Shown here: in pieces, positions 26,320 to 37,945 of the stretch
How the letters are laid out: each line of letters starts with the position of its first letter
Numbering within the stretch: the first letter of the stretch is position 1
Assembly: GCF_965363235.1 (NCBI RefSeq)
Contig: NC_134845.1
Span: forward strand, 61,223,261-61,287,260
Length of the DNA: 64,000 bases
Origin: Mytilus galloprovincialis
Lineage: Eukaryota > Mollusca > Bivalvia > Mytilida > Mytilidae
Direction: 5' to 3'
The notes under the pieces: model-generated
The model's database searches: none
The model's input: the letters and a program-made list of their open reading frames with translations, nothing else
Told to the model about the DNA's origin: nothing
Position numbers and translations under genes: made by a program

Positions 26320-27815
26320 TCTAGCGGTTATTCACGAAATTACACATGCAAGCTACGGATTTATTAAGATATTTGAGCTTTATCTAACAGGGAGTAAAAT
26401 ATATCAGCCACACACACACCAAACCAACCCTCGCTTCAGTATTTTAATGACCGTATTTGTCCTATTAGAATCGAAATAATTCATGGATGCCATAGATTGT
26501 TGGAAATTTACACATAGCCTGGGCCGTGATATTCGTTAATTTTATCCCTCGCTAACGCTCAGCCATCTATGGTTTCCATGAATTATTTCTTAACTAGCGT
26601 ATCTATTCAGACATAATCTTGTCATGTGAGCGTGACGTTATAGACGTTTTTTTTCTTTCTTGGTTTACTCCTTGTTTAACATGTTTAAATGAAATTAATG
26701 GAGACTTGTAATATTTTTCCATCTATTCGAACTAATCTAAAACAATGTGGTGCACACTTTTAAGTAAATCTGTCGTCCCTCTTTTAAGTAACCTGTTCGG
26801 CTGGTTGTTCAGTGAACACCACATCTATGTTGTTTTAAATAAAAATAAAAACATATACAGTCATTTCTTAAATATGTGTTAGACTAATTCATGTTGGCCA
26901 TAGTTCTATTTCTATTAACGATCGAATGAATTCTTTATCTTTCACCATGTTGGTTTCTATTAGTTTCATAGAGAGAAAAAGTTGAATGTCTGTCCCGTGT
27001 TTCTTAATGTTTTCAAAAGTATTTTGATATTCTTTTATCTGGCACTGCTTTTCCTTTAACGATTTCAATACTTTTTGTATTTTTTTCGTTTTCCTTCGCT
27101 ACTTTTGCATTTATGTTTTGAATAAGGTCAGCTTGTAGTTTATCTAGATGGTTGTTGATTTTAATCCTGGTCTGTATAATATTGTTTTCTATTTTCTTCC
27201 TTTCTTCCTCTAGTGATGTCAGGTTTTCCTGCCTGTTTATACGGATTCTTTTAATATTTTCAGCTGTTCTAGTCAACATTTCTTCAACCTCTTGAAACCT
27301 AGCCGAGCACTTAACGTCTTTTATGTAATTTTCTTTCTCAATCAAATCTTTGCAGTTGTTGTGTGTTTCGATAACACATTTCCTACAGCATGGACAATCG
27401 TGTTTTTTGCAAAAGGTTTGAACAATTTCGCTGTGTTTTCTACAGTTTTGTGTGATTTCTAACACGTTTAATGGTACTCTCTGATACTCTGTAATAGGAA
27501 TGATATTATGATTCCGTGTTGCTTTGATTAAATTATGATGTTCTTTGCAGTCCCAACAAAGTCCTACTTCACATTCTAGACACCAGCCAGTCGATGGTTT
27601 GGAAAGGTGACGAAGACAGCACACGCCACACATAACTGTATAATCTGACATTATGACCCTGGGAGGGAATATGAAAGATTAAAGTATCTGATCTAGTTGC
27701 AAACACAAAAAACAAGGTAAAAGTGAAAAAAATAAGAAAGTGTTCTGGTATACCAGCCATCTTTTGATTCAAATTTTTGAACACTCCCAACGGAGACCAA
27801 AAGGGACATTCAAAA
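26320..27815 (-). repeat. Right arm of a large inverted duplication
   Basis: The reverse complement of 22,270-23,725. The inner end is at CTAGCGGTTATTCACGAAAT. The outer end fades near CCAACGGAGACCAAAAGGGA, where the sequence runs into a Penelope-3'-like repeat. Confidence 0.85.
26889..27651 (-). pseudogene. B-box/TRIM-like gene, copy 2, broken by a frameshift
   Basis: The ATG at 27,651 follows CCTCCCAG on the minus strand. The protein parallels copy 1: first B-box (CGVCC, CEVGLCWDCKEHH), second B-box (CRKHSEIVQTFCKKHDCPCC, CVIETHNNC), then a coiled coil. The frame changes at an A-run near 27,085, where copy 2 has one more A than copy 1, and it ends after 212 residues at 27,013. In the alternative frame, homology to the copy 1 extension continues (the GTDIQLFLSMKL region) to a stop near 26,890. 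The broken frame is thus caused by a different mutation from copy 1. Role as for copy 1. Confidence 0.75.
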
Positions 27816-27819
27816 TCAT

Positions 27820-28450
27820 CGAAAATAACAGACATTGCATATGCAAAGGAAGAAAGGATGATACACAAAACGCAATATAGAAGACTGAGAAATACGAACT
27901 CCACCAAAAATCGGAGGTGATACGACAATTAAGTAAGTATTAGCTCCTGACTTGTGGCAGGCACATACACAATGTGGCAGGTAAACATGTTAGCGGGTGC
28001 CCAACTATTCCTCTGATCTGTGACAACTTATATTACAAAGAAAACAATATATAGGAAAAAACAAAAAAGCACAACCCTGAATGATACATTAATAATTTCA
28101 GCACATTGTAAAATATAACCTGATTTGAAGTCATTACAATGACCACCCTATCATTCTTTACAACGGAAACAACATAACTGATCTGAAAGAAGAGCGGATG
28201 ATACCGGAGGGACAGTCAAACTCATAAATAGAAAATAAACTGACAACGCCATGACTAAAAGATAAAAGAAGACTAACAGACAAATATAAGTTCACAAAAC
28301 ACAAGATAGAAAACTTAAGGCTAAGCAACAAGAACCCCATCAAAAACTAGGGGCGATGTCAGGTGCTCCAGAAGATGCTCCACATGTCGCACCCGTCGTG
28401 TTGCTCACGTTATTTCAAACTCGATAAAGATATACCATCCTACTTGACAT
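27820..28450. repeat. Penelope-like 3'-region fragments
   Basis: 28,190-28,440 (GGGACAGTCAAACTCATAAA, AAATAAACTGACAACGCCAT, CAGGTGCTCCAGAAG, GTCGCACCCGTCGTGTTG) matches 50,400-50,620, which is continuous with Penelope-like coding sequence there. A second diverged piece is at about 27,785-27,930. No coding part is present in this copy. Confidence 0.65.
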
Positions 28451-29690
28451 TATACCTTGAACATCATAGACATGTTAATACAGACGTATATAAATACAAC
28501 TGATGTTTTTATAACTCAAGGAATTTTATACCAAAAAGTTAATCCTATATCAATCATAGAATTAATTGGGTGTTGAAAGAGGTCTATACATCATTATCCA
28601 GGAGAATTGTTTTATGTGCTGTAGGGGCTTTACCTCCATCTATTTCATATGTTTATCAAAAATATGTACTAAAAGTTTTCATATCACTACTTTAAAGATG
28701 TGCTCGGGTATTAATTTAATAATTTAGATTTATTTCTGATTGTAACATTGCTAACGTATTGCTCTTTCGCCTATTTTAAGTGTTTATAATTTACGTATTG
28801 GTGCATTTGTTCTTAATACATGTTATATCAAATGAAGCTGACAAACCTTGATGCGAGTTTACACACTAGATCTTATTATCTTTAGGGTTTATTATAATCG
28901 TCATGCTTTTATGTTTAACTTTAATGTCTGTTCGTGGTCGATTACCGAGATTTGAAAAAAAGCACCATATGTTGCCAAAATGAAATACAAAGCAATAAAG
29001 TGTAGTTCCTTTGGCAATTACATTGTGAGTTGTGTGTAAGCTGCTTGTGTGTTTGTCTAATGTACAACCAAAAAGTTACTGTTAGCTAAAAATACGTGTT
29101 AACTGCAACGGAACTTTTTAAATGTTAATGTTAATGTTCCACTCCACCAATTACGATCATGTATGATAAGAGACACTTTTTACCGACCCCCCCCCCCCCA
29201 CTAAACGATATCAATAGTTCCATCAGTCAAACATTTTTGATAACCTAAATGTTATTAAAATTTATCAGGATGTCAAAATCTGGACATTTTTATGCAGAGA
29301 GGTCACTTGCGATATCGTTATATGTTCAATGTCATTAACATATTCAAAATTAACATATTTGTTTTTGAAATGACATTTCACATGTAATGTTTTTTTTATC
29401 CAAATGCTGCGAGCAAAAACTGAATTCAAAAAAGTCAGTAACACACATTTGCATTCTTGTAAACTTTATTTTAGCAAAATAACTATGTTGCTCTCTTGCA
29501 AATATTCAAAAGTTTTCCATCAATTTATTTGTTAATTGCATTCAAATAGATCAAACTAGAACACGCCCGTGACATCGCGAGTTCGTGAGTGAATTAAAGT
29601 ATATAACTATGCGTTATTTAAGTATTGGTATTTTCATCTGATAAAGTCATGCCGATTATGAGATATACAGTTTTCTCTGCTTTCAAAATC
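28451..29690. other. Intergenic DNA without genes
   Basis: No gene was seen. A C-run of 10 at about 29,188 is the only notable feature. Confidence 0.4.
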
Positions 29691-29696
29691 TTTCCT

Positions 29697-29885
29697 TTTG
29701 AACCCGTCGACCTGGAACTTATCAATTTTTAGGTAATATTAATTATTTAGAAAACAAAAGGGACAGGAATGGAGTACTTTTTAATCAACAGCATTGTCCA
29801 ATATGATTTATAAATAAAGTTGAATTCTTTGATTCTTTGTTTTACATTGTTCCGGGTAACAAATTGAAAACTATACCTATACGCC
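29697..29885 (+). repeat. Direct repeat copy A
   Basis: The segment with GACCTGGAACTTATCAATTT and TTTTTAATCAACAGCATTGT matches 30,655-30,835 (about 180 bases, diverged). Confidence 0.75.
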
Positions 29886-30398
29886 TTATTTTAAGTCCAG
29901 ATTTTTAGTATTCGTATTGTCATCTTAGACAGTCATACTGATTAAAATACTACAATAGGGAACAATGTGACAATGATTGAATTTAGTAGTGTCAATCCTG
30001 TGATTATGACCCGTGTATACTATATATTCTAATATGAAGTGCTTCTTTCGCTTTATGAATAAACCAATGCTCTAAATCCAATAACAAAAATTTGCACATG
30101 CGTATATTGACTACTGCAGAAAAAATGATTTTTTTCAAATTGGCATGCATTTAATATATTTCATTACTAATTCATTTATTATGACTGTAATGTGTTGCAT
30201 TCCGAAATTGACGTATTTCACCTAGATACGACAATCGTTCATGCTGGCTGTTCCATCATTCTTCCCTCTGAAAAATCACAGTGCCAACTGTTTGCTTCTT
30301 TACAAACAAAAAGGGAGGTTCATGGACGAGCCGACACAATAGCTTTACCCTTATACAAACCGGAAAAAGAAATTTACTTTATTGTCTTAATCAGAATA

Positions 30399-30559
30399 GA
30401 AATAATTGTTGCAAGCTATACTTTATTTTAGTTTTAACATGGGTAGGCATTATGTCGTGTTATTTTAGCCCTCACTATCGCTCGGGCAAAAATAATCACG
30501 AATATAATGCCTACCCATGTGAAAACTACAATAAAGTATAGCTTGCATCAATTATTTCT
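30399..30559. repeat. Long hairpin (about 70-base arms)
   Basis: The left arm starts GAAATAATTGTTGCAAGCTA and the right arm ends TAGCTTGCATCAATTATTTC. The arms share the ACATGGGTAGGCATTAT / ATAATGCCTACCCATGT core and meet at a loop of about 12 bases. A fragment of the arm recurs at about 31,493-31,515. It is probably a palindromic MITE. Confidence 0.85.
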
Positions 30560-30654
30560 TAGGCAAAATCCTAAATACACCGTTTGGTTGTGCGTCTGTG
30601 AGATGCGGAATGTACAGATAAGGTAATAGGTAACAAGTGAATATACTATTGGGA

Positions 30655-30835
30655 TCGGTATCGAATTCGACCCGGAACTTGTTAATTATTAGCAATATTA
30701 ATTATGTGGAAAACAAAAGGGTCTGGAGTGGTGTAATTTTTAATCAACTTCATTGTCCTATATTAGCTATATATAAAGTTGAATTATTTGATTTGTCGTT
30801 TTTACCCCATGAAGGGTGACAAATTGGATCTCGTT
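30655..30835 (+). repeat. Direct repeat copy B
   Basis: Matches 29,697-29,885 (GACCCGGAACTTGTTAATTA, TTTTTAATCAACTTCATTGT). The hairpin at 30.4 kb lies between the two copies. Confidence 0.75.
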
Positions 30836-32451
30836 ATTTTAGTGTTATAGATATGCAAATATCCCAACATATTAAAGCGGCTAAGAAAAAAATTAATCTT
30901 TTTTGAATATCCGAAGTATAATAGATTGGCAATTCAAAATACCGATCGGGTACCTAATTCAGAGGGTCAAAAAATTGCAGCTTTATACATTGTCATTTGA
31001 CACAATAGGCAAACCCAGACAGTACAAAACAGAACTCAAAATATGCCCAACATAATTTATTGACCTTTCTTACAATCATTTTGACGTTGTTATAGGTAGC
31101 TATTGCCTTCGATGGTGATACGTCCATTAACAAAAGGGGAAGAGGGTTTAAGTGCATACCACATAATTCAAATATCAAAAATGACGTCGCCGATTCAACT
31201 TTTGAATTGCAAACGTTTTCAAACAATAAAAAAATAGTGTTAATGTTTATACATTTTATTTACAAAATGAGAATGTTCTAATATGACGTTCATCGTTAGC
31301 TTTGGATACAAAGACATGTTATCATTCCAATATACATGGGATTGACGTCACAATTGACATAGCAACTTCAGATCAATTTTGACACACGCTGGATATCAAA
31401 ATGAACATGTGTGTAGGTGTTGCTCGCTAGGAAATCAAATAAAAACGTTCTAAAAGTATGTGTTTGTTTATTGTTAAATGTTTTGACAAAAATACTGCCT
31501 ACCCATGTTAAAATAAGCATAGAGCCTGGCATGACAGAATTGGTTAAAATTAGAAATTAAAAGAAGTAATAAAGTATTTCGTCAGTATTTTATAGTAACT
31601 TCTTTAATTCTACAAATTTCCATCTTATTACTAACACCTTTTACCAGTACTGCAACAATTACATTCATTGTCTTCGTCAATTGTTTGTGCTGTGATAAAG
31701 TTATTTCAATTTGTAGATATCTATTTATGTTTTATTTCCCATCATTTTGTACGTAAGTTTTAATTATATTATACAATAGGATGAATGTATATTTACCTGT
31801 TTCTTTTGAAAATATAACTGCAACTGCCTGTCCAACTAAGATTTGTTCGGCAAACATACTGCTTCAATTTAAACATATTTAATATTAATGTTCAGTTTTA
31901 GTTAAAATAGCTTAAATTGTTACTCCCACATCATATCATATCAATTCTATATATTTTCAAATTCAAACCATATAAACAAATGTGTACTTATCATTACGGT
32001 TATTTTTTCTATTTGATTTATTATACTTTTAACATTTTAGCTTTAAACGTTTTAATGGTATCTTGTTCTACACACCTTTTAAATAAAACTGCCATGGTAA
32101 TTTAACTAACCATGATGTTGTCTCGTTCTAGGCCAATGGAGACTTTCAACTACGTCATATGTTTACCTACAATCCCAATTTAATATATATGATCTAAAAA
32201 TGGGCAAAATAATAAGAAAATGTAAGACATGGAAATGTTATGTTCGGGCATCACTGTCAATTTTTGTATATTTGTTTCAGTGAAATATTTATGTTTGTTG
32301 ACCTTTATTCTTTGCAATATTATAAGTTATTCGTGTGTTGTTTTTTTTTATTATCCGGCATACCAGCAAACAAAAATAATTTTCCATCAAACATTCGAAT
32401 GAGTGTTTCTAACCTACGCTAACAAAGTTCGTCAAACGTTACCACACAATC

Positions 32452-32500
<49 letters not shown>

Positions 32501-34435
32501 TCGTAAATAGTTTCGTTCAATTGAAACCGTATAAAATATTTAGCCAACCCTTTTAAATAAAAATCGTCCCGTTCAAACCAAGTATTTGAAACAAAGTCAG
32601 AGACTCATAAGAACTAAACGCACATATCGTGTACACTTTAAGGTATAAAACATAAATCAATGAAGAGATAAAATATGCTTGCGTTTGACTGAAATATATG
32701 TGGAATGGCATTTACTCATTTACACAATGATACATATGTAGTCTTTTTAAAAGTTTAAACGAAATGATTTATCATACAATAATTTGTTAACTATCATGAC
32801 TGGTTATCGATCCTGAAAAAAGGATATTACTATCATAATACACAATTGGCGTACTTTTACAAATATGAGAGAAAAGATGTGAGATACGCTAAAGTGTCCA
32901 CATTTTGACGAATGTGTTAGTTAAATAAACAAAACCACTATATATGAGAAAAGTGAACTTTTACTTATTAATCTAGTATACAGAAATATTATTGCAGACA
33001 TTTTTCAAATAATTAACAAAATAAAAAAGGTTCCACATTGAGACTTATGTTAATCGTTTCAAGGATCATAGCAAGTTTTATGAAAGAAAATAGTTCTTCC
33101 ATGTATTATGACTGGTGTCAAATATAATCTTGAATACGATTTGTTTTTAAATTTAAATATAAAAGTACATTATAATCAAGTCAATGAGTTTATATTGTTT
33201 TGCTTTTGAGTAAGCAATAAACATATCTGGTTTGGGTTGATACCAAGGAGATATTAAAAATGTAAATAACAAAATTTGTTTATGAAATACATTTTATGAA
33301 AGTAAGTCATATTTATTTAGCTCTATATTTGGCGTCATATTTAATCATTAAACTGTCATTACTGTTGTATACATTTACGTGAAAGGATGGTTATTTAAAT
33401 TTACACAATGCTTAATACTATGATTTTGCATCTAGATTGATTGGCAATCGTGCATCAAAATAACACGAAACAGTGATTCATGTTGGGTTTGAATGTTAAA
33501 AATAAAGGAAGATTTAGCAAATGTAACAAAAGACAAATTAGAAATTGTAATAACTAGTCTAAGTATTAAGTAAACGAAATTACCATCTGTCGCAGTACAA
33601 AATTTCAATCCTGGTATCTATGATGAGTTTATCTACATGTATAATATACCCAACATATTTTTCCCTAGTGTGGGGTTCAAGGTTTTTTATTTTATATTTT
33701 TGTCATAAGGTCAAGGTATACATTTTGACAAAATTCCAGGCAAATTTAACAAGTCTAAATAAATTTAGTCAAGGTGTTTGATACCACTTTAAAGATATAT
33801 ATCTATGATATAAACAATAAAGCAAATTATATAAAATATAATCAAATACTTCGCTACGAATACTATATATTGATAATCTTCAAGAATACGTTAATTCAAA
33901 TTTAAATGATTATACATGAATCATATTTATTTTACGGACTATACAAAAATACATTAAAAACAAACAAAACTATTTTGATTTTTTTACAAATGCTGAGCTT
34001 GGTTAGGTATGGGAGTCAAGCACGGTCGAAAATGTATAAATAGAGGTATATTACGAAAGGGAAACTACAATTATAAAACGAGGAATAACTGACCACGCCA
34101 AGTAGATGACTAGTATCATGAAATAAAATATGACAACGACAAATAAAAGTTTTAACTCGTTTGAGAAAAGTCTGAACCCCTTTATACTTGTTGTGTAAAA
34201 CATCATTCTGGTTGCTCTTTTTTATCAACTTCCTACTTTCTCTTTTATAATTTAAATGAAATGAAAAATATAACAATAAAGAAAAAGCTCAAAAATGTAA
34301 AATTTAAAGCAATTTTAAAAAGGAGAAGTCTATATACAACTCACACCTATTAATCAACAGAACAAGTATGAAAACAATATCTATTAGTTCCTGATCGGAA
34401 TAGCTTTATACGATTATGAACTTTAATTTTTTGTT
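30836..34435. other. Intergenic DNA without genes
   Basis: AT-rich with no recognisable gene. It contains a (TA)n microsatellite at about 32,455-32,497 and a short piece (CAATCCTGGTATCTATGATG, 33,606) of the repeat found at 13.55 kb. Confidence 0.5.
32455..32497. repeat. (TA)n microsatellite
   Basis: A TA dinucleotide run of about 42 bases. Confidence 0.95.
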
Positions 34436-34439
34436 AAGA

Positions 34440-34575
34440 TAAAAAAAAAGATGGTATGAATGCCAATGATAATTCACCACAAGAGAACAATTGACACAGA
34501 AATTAATAGCTATAGGGAACCGAACGGTCTCCAATAACGAGCAAAACATATACCGTAAAGTCAGCTATAAATAGA
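34440..34575 (+). repeat. Interspersed repeat fragment
   Basis: ATGGTATGAATGCCAATGAT ... GAGAACAATTGACACAGAAA ... GCAAAACATATACCGTAAAG is a diverged copy of a repeat I recognise as frequent in mussel DNA. No partner was seen in this window. Confidence 0.45.
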
Positions 34576-34769
34576 AAATTACTCTGTCTACACTCTCATT
34601 CTTGTAAAAATAAAGAAGTAGTAGTACGATTGATAATGGGACAGACAACAGTCAACAAAAGACCAACATGACACAAAAAACTGACAACAATGTAGCACAA
34701 TTCAAACGTAAAAATCAACAATTATGATAAAATGAGACAAGTATGTACAAAGTGATGAACAAAAAACCG

Positions 34770-35035
34770 GGGGCCTCAGTGTCCGAGTTGTCTTAGTAAT
34801 TACTACTGTTATCACTAGCCAGTCAACACTGAGGTTGTGAGTTCGAACCCCGCTGTAGCGGGTGTACTCGACTCCAATCTTAATTCACTAGGACTGTCAG
34901 TTTTCCTATCGAAGGTCGGTGGTTTTCTCCGGGCACTCCAGCGTCCTCAACCAATAAAAACTAGCCGCCACAAAATAGCATAAATGCGGTGCTCAAAAGT
35001 GGCGTTAAAACACCAAAAATCAAATCAATGAACAA
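34770..35035 (+). mobile_element. tRNA-derived SINE
   Basis: The head contains a clear RNA polymerase III B box (GGTTGTGAGTTCGAACCCC at about 34,833) and a degenerate A-box region upstream. A conserved-looking central part follows (CGGTGGTTTTCTCCGGGCAC, CTCCAGCGTCCTCAACC), then a tail (GCTCAAAAGTGGCGTTAAAA, CACC, AAATCAAATCAATG). It resembles the SINE superfamilies with a conserved central domain known from molluscs; I cannot assign which one. Confidence 0.75.
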
Positions 35036-35749
35036 AAAACAAATTAATATGATATTCATCAACAAACGATTTACTGTGAATAACAGCCTCCTAGGTTACA
35101 AGAGCGCAATTATTTGTTTACATTTTACAGGCACGTTTTTTATCCCAAGATGGACTTAGAATAGAATTATATACGGATTCTGATTGGATGATACAGGATT
35201 GGAATTGCTATTAATCGAAAGATTATCCAATTAGTTTTATAAATTGCAGAAAATCATATTCACATTTTACGAATTATAGAAAATATCTTCCATTTTCTGC
35301 ACGTCGAAGCCATTAAAAAATATGCCTTTATTCATTAAGCGAAAAGAATAGACAATCTTTTTCAACTGCATTGTAGGTAAATTTTTGACGCATGACCCTA
35401 TATTTTTTTGGGTTGTAATGCAACACTGGCATTTCTAGTAACAGGAACTGCTACCTGTTTTCCCTTGTTTGTGTAGTCTTCAATAACAAAAAAATACGGA
35501 ACACCAGTGGTATAAACAATATACCCTATGGAAAATGCATTAGCAATAATTGCGCTCCTGTAACCTCAAGCTTTGCTTGTTTCGAATTACATGTTTTGTG
35601 CCCATATTTTGTTGATTTTGTTGTTATTTTACCTTGATCAGTATCTTCATAAACGGTGTGTGAGACATCGGTAAATAAGCAGTTGTCTTTTATGTCTCGT
35701 ATACGTGTACATGGATTTTTTTAATTGATTTCATTTATATAACAGTTTT

Positions 35750-36579
35750 TCTTACTTTACATTTTGATCTACAAAAATATTTAGAATTAGATATAAAAAG
35801 GCAACAGTAGTACATGCAGTTACCCGGTGTTGAAAACACACAAATCTATTGAGAAAAAACAATTCCGGGGAAAACATATCAACTATAACAGGAAAACTAA
35901 GAAACAACAAGAACACTGAACTTAAACAAAAACAAACGCCAACAAGGAAACAAACTATAAATAAAGGCAACAGTAGTATACCGCTGTTCAAAACTCGTAA
36001 ATCTATGGACGAAAAACAATATTGGGGTAACAAACTAAAACTGAGGGAAATGCATTAAATATAAGAGGAAAACAACGACACATTATTAAAATGTAACATA
36101 CACAGAAACGGGGTAAGCATTAGACAAAATCCGATGAGAATAACAAAAATAACATCAAAACCAAATACATGAATTTGGGATAGAAAAGTACCGTGACACG
36201 TCTTATAGTAATGTGAATTCACACTCAAATATAAGAGAAAACAAACGACACAACGGAAACACAACATTAAAATGTTACACACACAAAAACGAACTATAAT
36301 ATAACAATGGCCAACACAGAAAAATAGACACACCCGACTTAGTCCAGGCCTCAACGCAAAAAAAAAAAAAAAAAAATGACGTCACATACGAAGTGGTGAA
36401 AAGGCACAAAAATTACGTTACATTTGAATTTCTGAAACATCACAAAAATGACGTCACATTTGAAAAACTATATCTCAAAAGTAAGATAGAATTAGGATTG
36501 ATTTAAGATCATAATAGAAATAAATACTGATTTTACATTTAAACACAATGCACATTGCAATACTTATTAATAACAATTA

Positions 36580-36617
<38 letters not shown>

Positions 36618-36930
36618 AGTTTGTTTTGAATCCAACTTCAAACGTAAATCATCTTAGATTACGTTGAACAAAATGAAATCTAATAAATGAAGGCGGTGAT
36701 TAATTTTCTTTACCATAACACATGAATTTGATAGAAAAGACGTCAACAAATTTGACAAAATGCGACGAGAACCACAAATACAACATCAAACTAAACACAT
36801 GAATTTGGGAAAGACAAGTACCGTAATACGTCTTCTAGTAATGCGAATTCACACTCAGCAAAACAGTCACAATCGGGAATAAGTCACGTTCGGTAATTAA
36901 AAGATAAGACGACGTAATGACAAACCACAA
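35750..36930 (-). mobile_element. 3' non-coding end of the Penelope-like element
   Basis: Directly downstream of the reverse transcriptase on the minus strand. It holds two related stretches (GGCAACAGTAGTA near 35,800 and 35,965) and direct repeats of the segment ATGAATTTGGGA...AAGTACCGTGA/TAATACGTCTT (36,168 and 36,800), so internal duplication is likely. It also contains an 18-base A-run (36,357-36,375) and a (TA)n tract (36,590-36,612). Short frames here are not genes. Confidence 0.55.
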
Positions 36931-36931
36931 T

Positions 36932-37945
36932 CTACCATGTGGTAAAAATGTCCTTAGCTAGTTTGTTCAAAGACACATCGTATGGATCAACTAATTCGTG
37001 ATGGTGTCCATAAAATTTAAGGAGTGTCAATTTTAATCTGTCCTCCTCATAACTTTGTTGAAACAGTTTCTGTGTAAGACTCCTGTATATGAAGTCTGTA
37101 TAGTGTGAACAAGCACGAGAATAACGTATCAATTGTGATATGTAAACACCATACGAAGGGGCAGAGGGTATGTTACTGCTGAGAAATGGGAAATTGATAA
37201 TTGGGAAGTTGAATCGTCCCGTTTATCATAGATTTTCGTGTGAAGTCGTCCATCTGCGTCAATATTGAGGAAAAGATCAAGGTATGAAGCAGTCCTTCTA
37301 GTATCAGTAGTATCCCTAATTTCAAGTTCGCTGGGATATATGAGATGTAAGTATTGGCTGAAATATGGATTATTCAATGATAGAACATCATCAATATATC
37401 GGAAAGTAAAATTAAAGAGTTTCGCAAGGTGCTTTTTCTTTTTGTCTTTAAGAAGGTTCTGAATGAATTCTGCTTCATACGAGTAGAAAAACAAATCGAC
37501 CAGCGAGGGTGCACAATTAGTACCCATTGGAATACCGACTGTCTGTTGAAAAATAAATCCTCCAAACTCAACAAATATATTGTCTATCAAAAAGTCCAGC
37601 ATTTTGATAATATCATCTTCAGTATATTTTTTGGAAGATTCAATGTGATTCCTCACAAAATATGAATTATTGTAACCCAAAACAAGTAATTTGTATCTAC
37701 GATTCCCATTTTTATAGAAAAAGCTTTGTTTTATGAGATGGTGAAGTCGATCTTTCAATTGAGCATGAGGAATAGTAGTGTATAGCGTAGAAAAATCAAA
37801 AGTTTTTATGTTGCTGCAAAATTGCAAAGATTGTGATCGAAGATTAAGCAGTAGATCTTTCGAATTTTTGAGAATCCACATCTGGTTAACACCACTGGTA
37901 GAATATATCTCATCACAATATTTTTGAAGCCAATCTATAGGATGC
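36932..37945 (-). mobile_element. Penelope-like element reverse transcriptase, C-terminal part
   Basis: The minus-strand frame carries reverse-transcriptase motifs: FDFSTLYTTIPH, then TVGIPMGTNCAPSL, then FRYIDDVLSLNNP with the catalytic DD, SASYLDLF-like thumb entry (TASYLDLFLNIDADGRLHTK) and YDKRDD. A frame change near 37,130-37,200 separates the last part (QLIRYSRACSHYTDF ... FYGHHHELVDPYD). These motifs and their order are those of Penelope-like elements in molluscs. No GIY-YIG endonuclease part was recognised downstream. The upstream part of the same domain is displaced by 2.15 kb because of an insertion. Inactive. Confidence 0.85.

Noticed and set aside
35752-36354. Overlapping 93-99-codon hydrophobic minus-strand frames and a lysine-rich plus-strand frame
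   Set aside because: They fall in the non-coding 3' region of the Penelope-like element, where A/AC-rich repeats create open frames.
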